Assembly (NCBI RefSeq): GCF_023221595.1
Contig: NZ_CP096566.1
Span: forward strand, 1-64,000
Direction of reading: 5' to 3'
DNA length: 64,000 nt
DNA from: Rhodococcus qingshengii JCM 15477
GTDB lineage: Bacteria; Actinomycetota; Actinomycetes; Mycobacteriales; Mycobacteriaceae
Shown here piece after piece: positions 18,001 to 26,379 of this stretch (positions are counted from its first letter, which is position 1; each line of letters starts with the position of its first letter). Both the position numbers and the translations under genes were made by a program. The notes under the pieces are model-generated. The model did not search any database, was not told where the DNA came from, and saw only the letters and a program-made list of their open reading frames with translations.

Positions 18001-19595
18001 AGGGCATGCACCTGGGGTCCATCAACAACCCGGCCTCACGTGAAGTACTCGAAAAGATCCTCGCCAACGACAACGGCCACAAAGCCGCCATCACCGAGAT
18101 CCGTGAGGCGCTCGAGCATGCTCGCAGTCCCGAACGACTCCGCGAGGCGTACCACGCCGCACACAGCAGGTTGCGCGATCGCTGGCTCGACGACGTCCTC
18201 GACCGGGCGCTGCCCGCAGCACTGCTCGCGACGATCGCCGCCGAAAACCCCGGCAGCCTCGCCGAACTGCGCACCACACTCGGACAGGCGCACGACCGCG
18301 GTGACAGCGCCCGGCGCATCCTCAACGACGCACTCGCAACAGGTGAACTCCACACCGCCCGCGATGTCGCCCGTGTCCTGAACTCCCGCATCGTCGAAGC
18401 CACTCAGGCCGCAGCAGAAGCGGCGGCCGAGCGTTCCGACACAGCGCTCCCCCCGCTGCCACCGCGCACCACCAGCACCGACAAAGAACTCGACGACTAC
18501 GCCCGCATCGTCGCCGATCGCTACGCCACCGCCCGACCGGAACATGAGCGCACCGACGGCATCGGCGCGACCATCCGCCGGTACGACGAGACGCGGGCGC
18601 AACTCGACACCACCCGCATCCACCGACCCGTGCGGGAAGCGTTCGAACCCGAGATCGCCGAACGGATCCTCGCCGAAGCCGGTGTGCAGCGACTGGGCCG
18701 CCACCTGCGCAAAGCAGCGCTCACCGGGATCGCACCCGAGGCAGTTCTGTCCTGGCACGCACAGCAACTCGAAGCGCGCGGCGAAGACGTCACCGCAGCG
18801 AACCTGATCAAAGACATGGCACCAGCCATCACCGCAGCAACCGAGAAGACGAACACCCGCTGGGCAGCCGACCACGACGAGATCCTGCGCGAGCACTTCC
18901 CTCTCGCGGTCGCCGCCGCCGAACGCACCGAAGACCCGAGGTGGAACGCAGCAGTAGGACGTATCCGCGAACTCGTCACCCACGCCGGTTTCGACGTCGA
19001 CGAACTGTGCCGCACGATCGAGACCGCCGCGCACTCCACCGCACACGTCACCGGCATCACCGACGCACTCGACACCATCGCGCCGGCCGCATCAGAGCCC
19101 GCCGACCCCGCAGCACCGCACTGGGTGCCCTCCCCCGACCTCGACGCCCACCTCGTCGACCCCACCCTCGCCGAGCAGCTGGAGACCACCTACACCGACA
19201 TCGCTGCCGAACACACCGCGAACACCCGTCGCATCGGTACCGACGATGCTCGCGGCAACCACCCCGAACTGCGCTTCACCGAGCACCTCGAAGCGCGTCC
19301 CGAAGACCCGGAGCTGGCAGCGCAGTGGGATCGCACCGCCGCCGAGATCCAGGCATACCGCGACCGCCACAACATCACCGACACCACCTCAGTGGCCGGC
19401 GACCGACCCGAAAACAAAGCCGACATCGCACCCTTCAACACCGTTCACCGCGACATCGACACCCTGCACGACCGCATGCAAGAACATCGCGAAGAACAGC
19501 GCCGCGCCGAGCGCCAGCAGGCGACGCTCGAGCACCAGCACACCATCGCCCAACATGTGGAACACGAACAAAAACGCCGCGGACCGCGCCTGTGA
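15075..19595 (+). CDS. traA: TraA, MobF-type conjugative relaxase-helicase
   Basis: The 1506-residue protein has an N-terminal TrwC-type relaxase domain with the histidine triad DPNLHTHAVVS at about 273-283. A superfamily 1 helicase domain follows, with Walker A GVGPAGTGKTTS at about 612-623 and the motif II segment LLVDEASL at about 691-698. The conserved TVHRSQGIT motif comes later, near 928-936. The C-terminal 500 residues are helical and charged. TraA nicks oriT, stays covalently bound to the strand, and unwinds the plasmid for transfer through the TraG-linked channel. Start is GTG 15075 or the adjacent ATG 15078, with AAGG upstream. Length and order match actinobacterial TraA proteins. 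Confidence 0.95.
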   Translation: MMTLHVLHAGDGYEYLTSQVATADREREHGQELTDYYSAHGTPPGTWFGGGLEDLARMDADTEIADEHRISDGATVSEPQMKALFGEGMHPNADPMVEASIKSGMDPKKAVKEARLGRKFPDFANDIPLLKAHRAALEQFAVDNARRPSKAESGALMEKVGTALFEETHKRSAQNPQELWSWISAQKNRVRQPVAGQDLVFTPPKSVSTMWALADDDLRRQIERIHHETVKGTLGWIEKEACFTRTGATSQEHQDTTGMVATLYDHYDSRAGDPNLHTHAVVSIKVCTEKDGKWRALDGATLHRYAVAASQRYNAAIMSKMHTELGFGLTERSTGRGRQNVVEIAEVPQQLCEMFSSRRTQIETRRDQLVAEYRQKHDRMPSAKAMYALYQQANLDTRAGKQEPQTLREMQNNWITRSAQILGDDTAVGTLAEQWRGVQREHAAGVREHQAMRKAGTPAEEAKRVVEHLENGRATWAITHVHSAVDANFAAVSFPDEAARAAAVKTVTEHVLGASVHLPAAELPPAPEALRRRDGEFILTNHGTALHTSASIITAEQFMLDATRTPTAYIAAQAGLDKVVEKIARTSDHPLNAGQRELAEHFVGSGTLLAVGVGPAGTGKTTSMKAVTDTWRATGHEVIALAPSAVAAETLGEEIDVTAHTLATLTYPWRGLEGHEPRSLPEHIEIPAGAMLLVDEASLASTKDLAAITEIAAAKGAVVRLLGDPNQLDAVETGGALRLLAEETNAPELTVVVRFGKDTEQAENSLALRHGEESSLELFYARGWVHEGTAAEMKDAAATAYLADIGAGKTSIVMLSTRDDVREVNLAIQAHYRVAGTAKSGNTVTLSDELDAGVGDIVLTRKNKRRLRTKGGKRRNMFVRNGDLWTVTAVNENGSLNLRSKTHEGTITLPARYVKRNTELGYAATVHRSQGITVDTSHTAVGHTTNRPGLYVATTRGRTENHLYVPVEPGVTQDTEGMHLGSINNPASREVLEKILANDNGHKAAITEIREALEHARSPERLREAYHAAHSRLRDRWLDDVLDRALPAALLATIAAENPGSLAELRTTLGQAHDRGDSARRILNDALATGELHTARDVARVLNSRIVEATQAAAEAAAERSDTALPPLPPRTTSTDKELDDYARIVADRYATARPEHERTDGIGATIRRYDETRAQLDTTRIHRPVREAFEPEIAERILAEAGVQRLGRHLRKAALTGIAPEAVLSWHAQQLEARGEDVTAANLIKDMAPAITAATEKTNTRWAADHDEILREHFPLAVAAAERTEDPRWNAAVGRIRELVTHAGFDVDELCRTIETAAHSTAHVTGITDALDTIAPAASEPADPAAPHWVPSPDLDAHLVDPTLAEQLETTYTDIAAEHTANTRRIGTDDARGNHPELRFTEHLEARPEDPELAAQWDRTAAEIQAYRDRHNITDTTSVAGDRPENKADIAPFNTVHRDIDTLHDRMQEHREEQRRAERQQATLEHQHTIAQHVEHEQKRRGPRL

Positions 19596-19643
19596 CAGCC
19601 GACGGGCTGGCGTTTCGTCAGACGACAGAGGGGGCGGGCGATC

Positions 19644-20438
19644 TCAGCGTGATCGCCACCATCCCGCGATCCGATCGCGCCATCTAGGTGCAGCGATCGC
19701 AGGGGCAGGACTGAGCGGGGGAACCACCGGTTGTGGTTGCTGGACTTGTGTCGAGGTGGGCCGGCCGCTTGCGATGATCCGGCGATCAGCCGCGCCAGGA
19801 GGTCGACGCACCTGAACCCCGACGTCGGTGAGGATGCTCAGATCGAGAGTCCATTCCCCAACGGAGCGGGCTCGCCACTCATCGAATGCGGCAGCAACAT
19901 GGCGCCGCGCCTGCGGACGGGTCATTCCGGTGACCGCAATCAGATGCTGCAAAGCTTGCTCTTCATTGCCTTTGATCTGCGCGAATCCGAAATGCGTCAC
20001 CTGGTGACAGGGCGTACAGAGACAGATGAGCCGGCCCAGACGTTGCACTTTGGTCGGCCAGTCGTACTGCCATCTCTCGTGCACTTCGAGCCACCGCTGC
20101 GACGCTCTGTCTTCCGGGAAACCGCAGATCTCGCACTGCATCCCGGCGCGCCGCGTGACCATTCGGCGCAGTCTTTCCCAATCCTTCGGTTCGACGCAGT
20201 ACCGGACATTGGTGAACCAACACGTATCAGGGACGAGGTCGACGAACAGACCATGACCGAGAGACCGGTCTTCACCCGGCAGGACCTCCGGAATGTCAGG
20301 GATCGCGACCCATCGCGACAGACCTGCCATCTCAACTCGGGGCGCATACCATCGCTTGGCTGACGGATCCCACTTCGCGCCCCCGGCCTTCGCCAGATCC
20401 TTCTCTACGTACGGAACATCCAGCCATATTCGACCCAT
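19644..20438 (-). CDS. DUF5710/HNH-like zinc protein
   Basis: The 264-residue product starts with a DUF5710-type segment (WLDVPYVEKDLAKAGGAKWDPSAKRWYAP, residues 4-32), a short module found on plasmid replication and transfer proteins. Around residues 105-160 it has an HNH-like arrangement: CEICG, WLEVHE, then CLCTPCHQVTHFG. The C-terminus is proline-rich and ends in basic residues. The ATG at 20438 has GAGGGGAGC upstream and is preferred over a start 27 codons earlier. It converges on traA. DNA nicking or binding is possible but untested. Confidence 0.65.
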   Translation of the reverse strand: MGRIWLDVPYVEKDLAKAGGAKWDPSAKRWYAPRVEMAGLSRWVAIPDIPEVLPGEDRSLGHGLFVDLVPDTCWFTNVRYCVEPKDWERLRRMVTRRAGMQCEICGFPEDRASQRWLEVHERWQYDWPTKVQRLGRLICLCTPCHQVTHFGFAQIKGNEEQALQHLIAVTGMTRPQARRHVAAAFDEWRARSVGEWTLDLSILTDVGVQVRRPPGAADRRIIASGRPTSTQVQQPQPVVPPLSPAPAIAAPRWRDRIAGWWRSR

Positions 20439-20539
20439 CGTCGCTGCTCCCCTCAGCCTGCTCGACGAGCTAGACCCTACCGATCGCACAGTGCCTGTCG
20501 CGCTCGACGAGGCGTGCACGTGAGTGCGAAACGCCGAAC

Positions 20540-20722
20540 TCAGTCCGTGACCTTGAAGTAGCGGACTTCCCGGAGCGGTTCGCGGACTCCCTCGCTCCAG
20601 TAGTAAAGATCGACCAGCGTCGAGTCCTCAGTGTTGACGCGATCGATGCCGACTTCATTCACGAGACCGAAGCCGTACTCCACGAATTCTGATTCATCCC
20701 GCTTCCGGGCAAACAGTTTCAT
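20540..20722 (-). CDS. small protein, unknown
   Basis: This 60-residue frame (MKLFARKRDESEFVEYGF...) has balanced composition and ends just before the DUF5710/HNH-like gene. No domain is recognised and the ribosome site is weak. It diverges from the antitoxin gene. I keep it because its composition looks coding and no better frame covers it. Confidence 0.4.
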   Translation of the reverse strand: MKLFARKRDESEFVEYGFGLVNEVGIDRVNTEDSTLVDLYYWSEGVREPLREVRYFKVTD

Positions 20723-20781
20723 TCGACGAGTATCGCCAACCCCGCCGACAGGATCGACGGCGTGTCGGAAAACTCATTGCC

Positions 20782-20808
20782 GTGACACACAAAGTGAGTC
20801 ACACTGTG
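20782..20808 (+). promoter_or_regulatory. palindrome cluster at the toxin-antitoxin promoter
   Basis: Just upstream of the antitoxin start are GTGAC (20782-20786) paired with GTCAC (20798-20802), the near-palindrome GTGAGTCAC (20794-20802) and CACTGTG (20802-20808). Antitoxin-toxin complexes usually bind such sites to autoregulate. The antitoxin ATG at 20813 follows within 5 nt and has no Shine-Dalgarno, so the message may be nearly leaderless. Confidence 0.5.
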
Positions 20809-20812
20809 AAAC

Positions 20813-21124
20813 ATGGATGTGAAACGGCTACCTGTAACACTCGACAGCGACGATCAAGCGGAAATCGCCGTGTTCGCCGACCCTGACCGCCTCGAAGCAG
20901 GAATCCTGCGGGAATGGGCGCAGCAGCAGCACATCACCATCCGCGACAACTCCGAGTCCGGGATCGCGCGCGCCCTTCTCCGTGTGGGTGCAGAAGCACT
21001 CCGCGAGAAGGCTCTCGAAGCCGGCTATGCCGAACTCGCCAAGGATCAAGAAGAAGGCCTAACGGAACAACGAGCGCGGCGGCGAAGCTACGCCGAGCGC
21101 GTCGACCGGGCCTACGGCGAATGA
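20813..21124 (+). CDS. MazE-like antitoxin
   Basis: The 103-residue protein precedes and overlaps (ATGA) the MazF-like gene, the standard order for an antitoxin. The middle, about residues 35-70, is helical and could form the DNA-binding part; the C-terminal 30 residues are charged (EEGLTEQRARRRSYAERVDRAYGE) and are the likely toxin-neutralising tail. No strong family match is recognised. The palindrome cluster immediately upstream fits autoregulation. Confidence 0.7.
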   Translation: MDVKRLPVTLDSDDQAEIAVFADPDRLEAGILREWAQQQHITIRDNSESGIARALLRVGAEALREKALEAGYAELAKDQEEGLTEQRARRRSYAERVDRAYGE

Positions 21125-21441
21125 CGGCCGCGCTCCGCGGGCAGATCTACTGGTTCGACATGGGACACGGCGAGAAGCCGTGGGTGGTGGTCTCCAACAA
21201 CGTCCGTAACCGCAACCTGAACACGGTCCTCGCCGCACGCGTGACCACCACACCGAAGCCCGGCGTTCCGACGGCCGTCCCTCTCGGAGCCGCAGATCCA
21301 CTTGTCGGTTCGATCCTGGCGGACGACCTCATCCAGCTCTTCGACGACGAGCTCGCCGCGAGCAGGCCGGCGGGAGCGCTCTCCCCCGCAACAGTGGTCA
21401 AACTGAACAAAGCACTCGCGATCGCACTCGGGCTGCCCTGA
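21121..21441 (+). CDS. MazF/PemK-family toxin (endoribonuclease)
   Basis: The 106-residue protein starts MTAALRGQIYWFDMGHGEKPWVVVSNN, the typical MazF opening with the RGQIYW and KPWVVVSN blocks at about residues 6-27. LVGSILADDLIQL follows near 61-73 and a helical end closes it. MazF enzymes cut mRNA at short sequences and stabilise plasmids by post-segregational killing. The start overlaps the antitoxin stop by 4 nt. A perfect 16-bp terminator stem follows 15 nt after the stop. Confidence 0.85.
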   Translation: MTAALRGQIYWFDMGHGEKPWVVVSNNVRNRNLNTVLAARVTTTPKPGVPTAVPLGAADPLVGSILADDLIQLFDDELAASRPAGALSPATVVKLNKALAIALGLP

Positions 21442-21456
21442 CGAACTCGCTGTACG

Positions 21457-21493
21457 ACTGTGGCCCTCGACCGGAAAGGTCGAGGGCCACAGT
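21457..21493. terminator. perfect 16-bp stem terminator between convergent genes
   Basis: Arms ACTGTGGCCCTCGACC (21457-21472) and GGTCGAGGGCCACAGT (21478-21493) pair perfectly around the loop GGAAA. It lies between the rightward mazF-like gene and a leftward small membrane protein gene, and probably terminates both. Confidence 0.9.
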
Positions 21494-21514
21494 CATGGCA
21501 AGCGGCGGGAACTG

Positions 21515-21748
21515 TCACAGGTCGGTAAATCGCGATACCGAGAGCCACCGGAGCGTGAGGCCGAAACCCAGCCAGAGCACGACGAACGCGCCGACCGCCC
21601 ACTGGCCTGGTGTCTCCTGAGAAATCAGCGATGCTGCGACGAACAGGGCGAGAAAAATCAATCCGGACCGGATGAACATTCCACTCATCCGTGCGAGTGA
21701 CCGGATCAAAGGGAAATCCATCCGTCCGAGGGGGTCGTGCTCCTGCAT
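21515..21748 (-). CDS. small membrane protein
   Basis: The 77-residue protein has two hydrophobic segments, about residues 22-42 and 50-68, and no recognised domain. Its stop lies just inside the bidirectional terminator. It may belong to the transfer operon's distal end, but a 220-bp structured gap separates it from the next gene upstream. Confidence 0.45.
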   Translation of the reverse strand: MQEHDPLGRMDFPLIRSLARMSGMFIRSGLIFLALFVAASLISQETPGQWAVGAFVVLWLGFGLTLRWLSVSRFTDL

Positions 21749-21805
21749 GGCAGTCCACCAATCCGAATCGAGTTGTGTTGCAAAGCATCCTATGAAAAAA
21801 GGGGT

Positions 21806-21875
21806 GTGTCCGCCACAGCACGGCGCGCAGGTCCCAGGCGGGACAACCCACGATCGCCGCAGCCGTGGCGGACAC
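21806..21875. repeat. nested inverted repeat (structured element)
   Basis: Outer 11-bp arms GTGTCCGCCAC (21806-21816) and GTGGCGGACAC (21865-21875) enclose CGGCG/CGCCG (21821-21825, 21855-21859) and GTCCC/GGGAC (21831-21835, 21840-21844). All three are perfect and nested, giving one long folded hairpin of 70 nt. It sits downstream of the transfer operon. It may be a terminator-like RNA, a small mobile repeat or a binding site. Confidence 0.55.
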
Positions 21876-21966
21876 GAGAAGCATCAACTACCCCGGTCCC
21901 GTATCTCGAACGGTGGGCGAGACCGCCCGAAGGGCCTGGGGCTGTTGAGGCTTCGGCTTGTGAGGG

Positions 21967-22593
21967 CTATTCGACGGGTCGATATGTTTCGGTGTCGTCG
22001 TCGAATTCCCACCGGTCGCCGTCGATCTCGACGGCCGTGAAATCGTCAGAAGGATCTTCGGCGGTCGCGCGGCCGCCGTCGATCATCTCGAGAACCTGAT
22101 CCATCGTCAGCGCAGTCACCTTCCCGGCTGCGCTATCGACCAACCCGAGGACCTGATCGATCAGCGGTGCGTCCGCGGCTTCGGGTCGAGGGTCGGTGTC
22201 GGCGGCGACGAATTCCGCGAAATCCGTTCCGATCTTGGGGTCGTTCGGCTGGTAGCCGCACTCTCCGCCACGGCATTCCTCGTTGAAGCCCATCTTGGGC
22301 AGCCGAGAGATCATTGGCCACAGCACATGGTTGTGCCAGGCTGCCATACCGCCGTGATACGGGTTCTTCTTCAGCTGCTGGTACACCTCACGGTGCGCCC
22401 ACATCGCCGCCGTCAGCTCTTCGACCATCGGATCATGTTTGTACCAACACGATCGGATCTGCTGCCCACCGACGTTGTACCGCCGGCGCAGCCACTCGAC
22501 CCACTGCCCGAGCTCGAGCCACAGCTCCGCAGCAGCCTCGCGATCCAGGTGGCGCCAATCAGCGGGGCCAGGTTGGTATACCGGAATACTCAT
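21967..22593 (-). CDS. conserved plasmid transfer-region protein, unknown
   Basis: The 208-residue protein starts MSIPVYQPGPADWRHLDREAAAELW. It has a tryptophan-rich helical N-terminal half (WVEWLRRRYNVGG... CWYKH... MWAHREVYQQLKK) and an acidic C-terminus. The centre is a conserved-looking helical fold with paired cysteines (EECRGGECGY). No function is known to me. The ATG at 22593 has GGAGGTG just upstream and overlaps the preceding stop (TGATG), so it is the last gene of the coupled series that begins with the transfer operon. Confidence 0.7.
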   Translation of the reverse strand: MSIPVYQPGPADWRHLDREAAAELWLELGQWVEWLRRRYNVGGQQIRSCWYKHDPMVEELTAAMWAHREVYQQLKKNPYHGGMAAWHNHVLWPMISRLPKMGFNEECRGGECGYQPNDPKIGTDFAEFVAADTDPRPEAADAPLIDQVLGLVDSAAGKVTALTMDQVLEMIDGGRATAEDPSDDFTAVEIDGDRWEFDDDTETYRPVE

Positions 22594-22862
22594 CACACAC
22601 CTCCTTGATGGAGCATGCGCACCGAAGCTGCGCACGGTTCGCACGAATCACGGTGCCGCACATCCCGTAATCCGTCGGACAGAGTGAAGATACCGTCGTT
22701 GTACGTTACTTCCGGATCCCGAACGAGGGCGCCGGCCGGGGAGACGACGATGATCGGCCGCTCGTACACCCCGCTGGCGCCGACGCCAATCCACAACGCA
22801 GAATCCCCGGGCGCCCAGTGGTCCGCGCACTCCCACGGCGAGGCCGCAGATTCGGAGCTCAT
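22593..22862 (-). CDS. small protein in the traG operon
   Basis: The 89-residue product (MSSESAASPWECADHWAPGD...) has four cysteines and a beta-rich middle (YERPIIVVSPAGALVRDPEVTYNDGIFTLSDG), with a C-terminal C-E-P-C pair suggesting metal binding. The ATG at 22862 overlaps the traG stop by 4 nt (ATGA). An upstream in-frame extension of 26 codons is rejected because it runs deep into traG. Confidence 0.65.
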   Translation of the reverse strand: MSSESAASPWECADHWAPGDSALWIGVGASGVYERPIIVVSPAGALVRDPEVTYNDGIFTLSDGLRDVRHRDSCEPCAASVRMLHQGGV

Positions 22863-24622
22863 AGTTCGGCCTTCGCGCAGAACGCGTCGAACGCCGACTG
22901 ATTCGCCCGCACCCGCTTCGAGAGATCCGGAACATCCCACACCGACGGCAGCCGCACCTTCATCGGCCTGGCGTTGCGGTAGATCATCAACGCTTGATCT
23001 TCCGGCATTTCACGAATTTCGTTGAGTGCCATCATCGGAACGCTGCGCGGTGCCGAACGCGGGTCCAGGCTGATGTATTCGTCGCGGCTACCCATCAACC
23101 GTGAGAGCGCCGACAATTCGCCTTCGTCACCTAGGCCTGGCAAGTAGATCCGTGCCGGGGAATCGCTCGACAACCGTTGCCCGTCGATGCGGCCCCAACG
23201 CTTCTCGTTCTGCAAGGCGCTGTGCACGAACGCCCAGATCTGGATTCCGCGGCCGCCCGAGTCCGTAATCAGATCCGGCATATGCGGAATCGCCGCGACA
23301 TTGTTCATTTCGTCGAGGACCATCCGCAACGGCGGATCAATCTTGTCGTCCTCGTTGCCCAGCCCGTGTGTCTTCGCGATGTGATAGAGCTCGGCCGAGA
23401 GCACAGTGGTGAACGCGGCCGCCGAAGCGCTGTGTCCTTCCGAGACCAGATACACAGTGTTCTTGCCCTCGGTCATCAGCGCATGCAGATCCGCGGACTC
23501 GCTACGGGGGACGTTGATCGCGCTCATCAACTTCGGGGACGCCAACGGTTCGAGCAACCGCGCGCACGCGCTGACCACGTCATCGGAGGAATCGGACTGT
23601 GAGTCCAAGGCTTGCTCGAGTTCGGCGTGCCAGTCCGGAAGGTCCTGCTCGAGAACATCGCGGACCAGTTGGACGTTGCGCGAGGACGCCCAGATCCGCA
23701 GGTCGATCATGTTCTTGTTCTTGACGGCCGCGGAGTAGAGGTAGCCGCGCATGAGCATCGCGGCCTTGCCGTTCCAATAGCCGGAATTGCTGGTGTCGTC
23801 CATCGGCATGGCCTGGACCAGTGCTTCTGCACGCCGCTTGGCGACTTCCGGATCCTCGCACCCGTCGAGGATCGACCACCGCATCGGATTGGGGATCGCG
23901 GTCAGCCCCTCCGGGTCGAAGACCTCGACGTGCCCGACTTCCCGGCGCTGCGCCCACGTGGAGCGCAACAGATCGCCGCGGGTCGAGGTAGCGACGACCG
24001 GGCCGACGGCGTCGGTGACACCTTTCCAGCAGACACGCCACGTCTTACCCGCACCAGTCGGTCCGGTGCAGGTAAGCCCGTCGCGGTACTGGAGGAATAC
24101 GCCCTCCCCTTTGTGGTCGTACAGCTCCGCGACTCGGGTGGTCTCGACAGCGGCATCGATGCGGCGCACCGGGACGTCTTTGAGTGAGAGGCGGGTCGCT
24201 TTCGCCTTCCGGACGGCCGCCTTTTCGCTGATACCGGTTCGGGCGAGTTCGGTGCGGTCAGCGAATCCGGACTCTCGCACCCGCCGAGCGGCGGCGCGTT
24301 TCATCTGCTGCCCGGAAACGAACAGCCCCATCCACAGGCACAACGCTGCAACGATCGCGATGGAAACCCACGTCAGTACCGGTCCGCCCGGCCGAGAACC
24401 TTCCGGCCACGCGAGTGCGGGGTCGCCCGGATTCCGGAACAGCCCTTCGAACACGTCGAGAACTCCGTACACACCGGTGGGGAGAGCGCCGCCATGACCG
24501 GACACGACACCCGAGATGTATCCGCCGGCAACGACGCTGACGACGGCCGAAGCAACGAGACTCACAAGGGGAAGCACGCCAGGCGGCACCATCGGTTGCG
24601 TAGGACGCTGAGTTGTACTCAC
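22859..24622 (-). CDS. traG: TraG/VirD4-family type IV coupling protein
   Basis: The 587-residue protein has two N-terminal membrane segments, about residues 14-36 and 83-101. Walker A GPTGAGKT is at 187-194 and the Walker B-like RMVLDEMNN is near 435-443, with the VirD4-type region around it (GGRGIQIWAFVHSALQNEKRWG). Coupling proteins bring the TraA-DNA complex to the secretion channel and pump DNA with ATP. The gene overlaps both neighbours by 4 nt, placing it inside the long minus-strand transfer operon. Confidence 0.92.
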   Translation of the reverse strand: MSTTQRPTQPMVPPGVLPLVSLVASAVVSVVAGGYISGVVSGHGGALPTGVYGVLDVFEGLFRNPGDPALAWPEGSRPGGPVLTWVSIAIVAALCLWMGLFVSGQQMKRAAARRVRESGFADRTELARTGISEKAAVRKAKATRLSLKDVPVRRIDAAVETTRVAELYDHKGEGVFLQYRDGLTCTGPTGAGKTWRVCWKGVTDAVGPVVATSTRGDLLRSTWAQRREVGHVEVFDPEGLTAIPNPMRWSILDGCEDPEVAKRRAEALVQAMPMDDTSNSGYWNGKAAMLMRGYLYSAAVKNKNMIDLRIWASSRNVQLVRDVLEQDLPDWHAELEQALDSQSDSSDDVVSACARLLEPLASPKLMSAINVPRSESADLHALMTEGKNTVYLVSEGHSASAAAFTTVLSAELYHIAKTHGLGNEDDKIDPPLRMVLDEMNNVAAIPHMPDLITDSGGRGIQIWAFVHSALQNEKRWGRIDGQRLSSDSPARIYLPGLGDEGELSALSRLMGSRDEYISLDPRSAPRSVPMMALNEIREMPEDQALMIYRNARPMKVRLPSVWDVPDLSKRVRANQSAFDAFCAKAEL

Positions 24623-24873
24623 GACTTGTCTCCTTCGATCGGGTCGGGCATCACAAGCTCGGGCCGCGAGAGTGTGGTGCGGGTGGATGCCATGCCGGAT
24701 GGCCGGCCACGCGGTGACAGGGTCGTCCTACGGCCGCTGGACCTGCGCCGCATTATCAGAACCCACATCATGAGCGCGCAGGCCGCTACCGACCCGACGA
24801 CCAGAATGGTGAAGGCGACGAGCGGCGGCATAGGAAGCGTCGCCAGGCGATCCGGAGCGTCTGTCGGGATCAT
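24619..24873 (-). CDS. small single-pass membrane protein of the transfer operon
   Basis: The 84-residue protein has one membrane segment at about residues 16-42 (PPLVAFTILVVGSVAACALMMWVLIM), followed by a basic, serine- and threonine-rich tail. Both ends overlap neighbours by 4 nt (ATGA), between the VirB4-like ATPase and traG, so translation is coupled. It may be a small channel component. No family is recognised. Confidence 0.7.
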   Translation of the reverse strand: MIPTDAPDRLATLPMPPLVAFTILVVGSVAACALMMWVLIMRRRSSGRRTTLSPRGRPSGMASTRTTLSRPELVMPDPIEGDKS

Positions 24874-26372
24874 GCTGCCTCTCCCTTGATCACTTCGTCG
24901 GTGTTGGTGAGTTCGATTTCCAGATCGGAACGGACGTGCTGCATGAGAATCGGATCGGCGCTGCCGTACTTGACCAGGCAATGTCCTTTCGCCAGGGACA
25001 TGATGATTTCCGTCGACCCGGCCGGCAGGTGGTACATGCGAGCTGTTTCCTCCGCATCCTCGACACGGTCCTGCCCGTACAAGAAGACGATTCCGGCTTC
25101 TTTCATCAGCGCCCGCGCGGGAGAGTCGACGGGGAGGTCCGAGATGTGGTGGAACGCCGAAACGGTCGAAAGTCCGAGGCCGCGAGAGAGTTTCATGTTC
25201 TCCCGGAACACCTTTCCGGTCGAGCCGTCGGCGACGTGCCAGCCTTCCTCGATCAGCAGCAGCGTTTGCATGTGCTTGGCGGAGCGGGTTGCGAGAACGT
25301 TCGCGAGCCAGGTGTTGATCACGGTCATGATCACTCGCAACGCCGGTCCCTTGTTCGGGAGGGCCGAGACGTCGAAGTGCACGAACGAATGATCGAGTGC
25401 CTCGCGGACCTCCGGGGAGGTAGCGCCGTCGACGAGGCCCTTGAGGTCTCCTTCGCACAGTTCTTGCAGTGCGAGACCAGGATTGAGGCCCCAGCGGCGC
25501 GAGTCCTCGGCGTGCAGTGAGCCGAAGATGTTGCCGCTGCCGGGGCTCGCTTCGAGCAGTTCAGCGGCGAGTTCGCGCAAGGTCGGTTCGCGGTTCTCCG
25601 CATCGGCTCGTTCGTTGACGGATTTGAGTGCTTGGCGCACAGCTGCTTTTTCCGTCTCGACGAGGGAACGACCCATCGTGTCTTCGATGACGGCACCGAC
25701 CAGTGCTTCCTGGCCGGCCGGGGAAACGCCGTCCGTACGTTGGGTTCCGCTCGCGATAGCCGGGTCGAGCAGATTGATCCGGACACCGTCACCGCCGGCG
25801 AGGAATCGGATCGACCGGGCGCCCATCGCCTGCGCGATACCGGAATACTCGCCGCCCTTGTTGCCCTGACGCTTTTTGTCGATGACGACGCACTGCCGGT
25901 TGTTCGCCAGGGCGAGTTGACGGATGCAGAACGCGGTTTTGATCAGCGAAGACTTCGCTTTGCCGATGTCACCGACGATAGCGACGTTGATGTTCTCGAT
26001 TTCCGAGCCGTAGAGCGCGAACGGATCGGTGATCACCATCGACTGGTTGATCTTGTTCAGCCCGGTCATGAGTCCTTCGTGACGCACCGAGCGGCGCATC
26101 GTGGCCAGGTTCAGCGCTTCACCTTGCCGGGTGGTGGTCCACGCACCTTCCGCTCGCACCTCGTACCAGCCCCACCGGTCCAACCAGCGGTTGCGTTTGG
26201 GGGCAGGCCGGCGGGTGGTGATCCGGTCGGAGGAGTGGACCGCCTGGGCGACTGCGGATTCCTCCGCGCTCTCGACCTGGACGTTCTTCTTCCCGAGGCT
26301 GGGTGCGAGGGTCCATCGGTTGGACTTCTTGTGGCCGCGACGGTGCGCCGTGGTCTGTTCTGTCTTCGTCAT
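24870..26372 (-). CDS. VirB4/TraC-like conjugation ATPase
   Basis: The 500-residue protein carries an atypical P-loop, VGDIGKAKSSLIKT, at about 133-146. A DKKRQGNKGGEYSGIAQAMGA block follows and then a Walker B region LLLIEEGWHVAD near 368-379, the order seen in VirB4/TrbE-type ATPases. These energise pilus assembly and substrate passage. The VirB4 N-terminal domain is missing here; in actinobacterial systems the SCO6880-type protein encoded just upstream supplies part of it. The gap to that gene is 7 nt. Confidence 0.8.
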   Translation of the reverse strand: MTKTEQTTAHRRGHKKSNRWTLAPSLGKKNVQVESAEESAVAQAVHSSDRITTRRPAPKRNRWLDRWGWYEVRAEGAWTTTRQGEALNLATMRRSVRHEGLMTGLNKINQSMVITDPFALYGSEIENINVAIVGDIGKAKSSLIKTAFCIRQLALANNRQCVVIDKKRQGNKGGEYSGIAQAMGARSIRFLAGGDGVRINLLDPAIASGTQRTDGVSPAGQEALVGAVIEDTMGRSLVETEKAAVRQALKSVNERADAENREPTLRELAAELLEASPGSGNIFGSLHAEDSRRWGLNPGLALQELCEGDLKGLVDGATSPEVREALDHSFVHFDVSALPNKGPALRVIMTVINTWLANVLATRSAKHMQTLLLIEEGWHVADGSTGKVFRENMKLSRGLGLSTVSAFHHISDLPVDSPARALMKEAGIVFLYGQDRVEDAEETARMYHLPAGSTEIIMSLAKGHCLVKYGSADPILMQHVRSDLEIELTNTDEVIKGEAA

Positions 26373-26379
26373 CGCCGGT

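Noticed and set aside
18036..19046. 336-codon antisense frame in traA
   Set aside because: It is a shadow of traA with glycine- and valine-rich composition and no domain.
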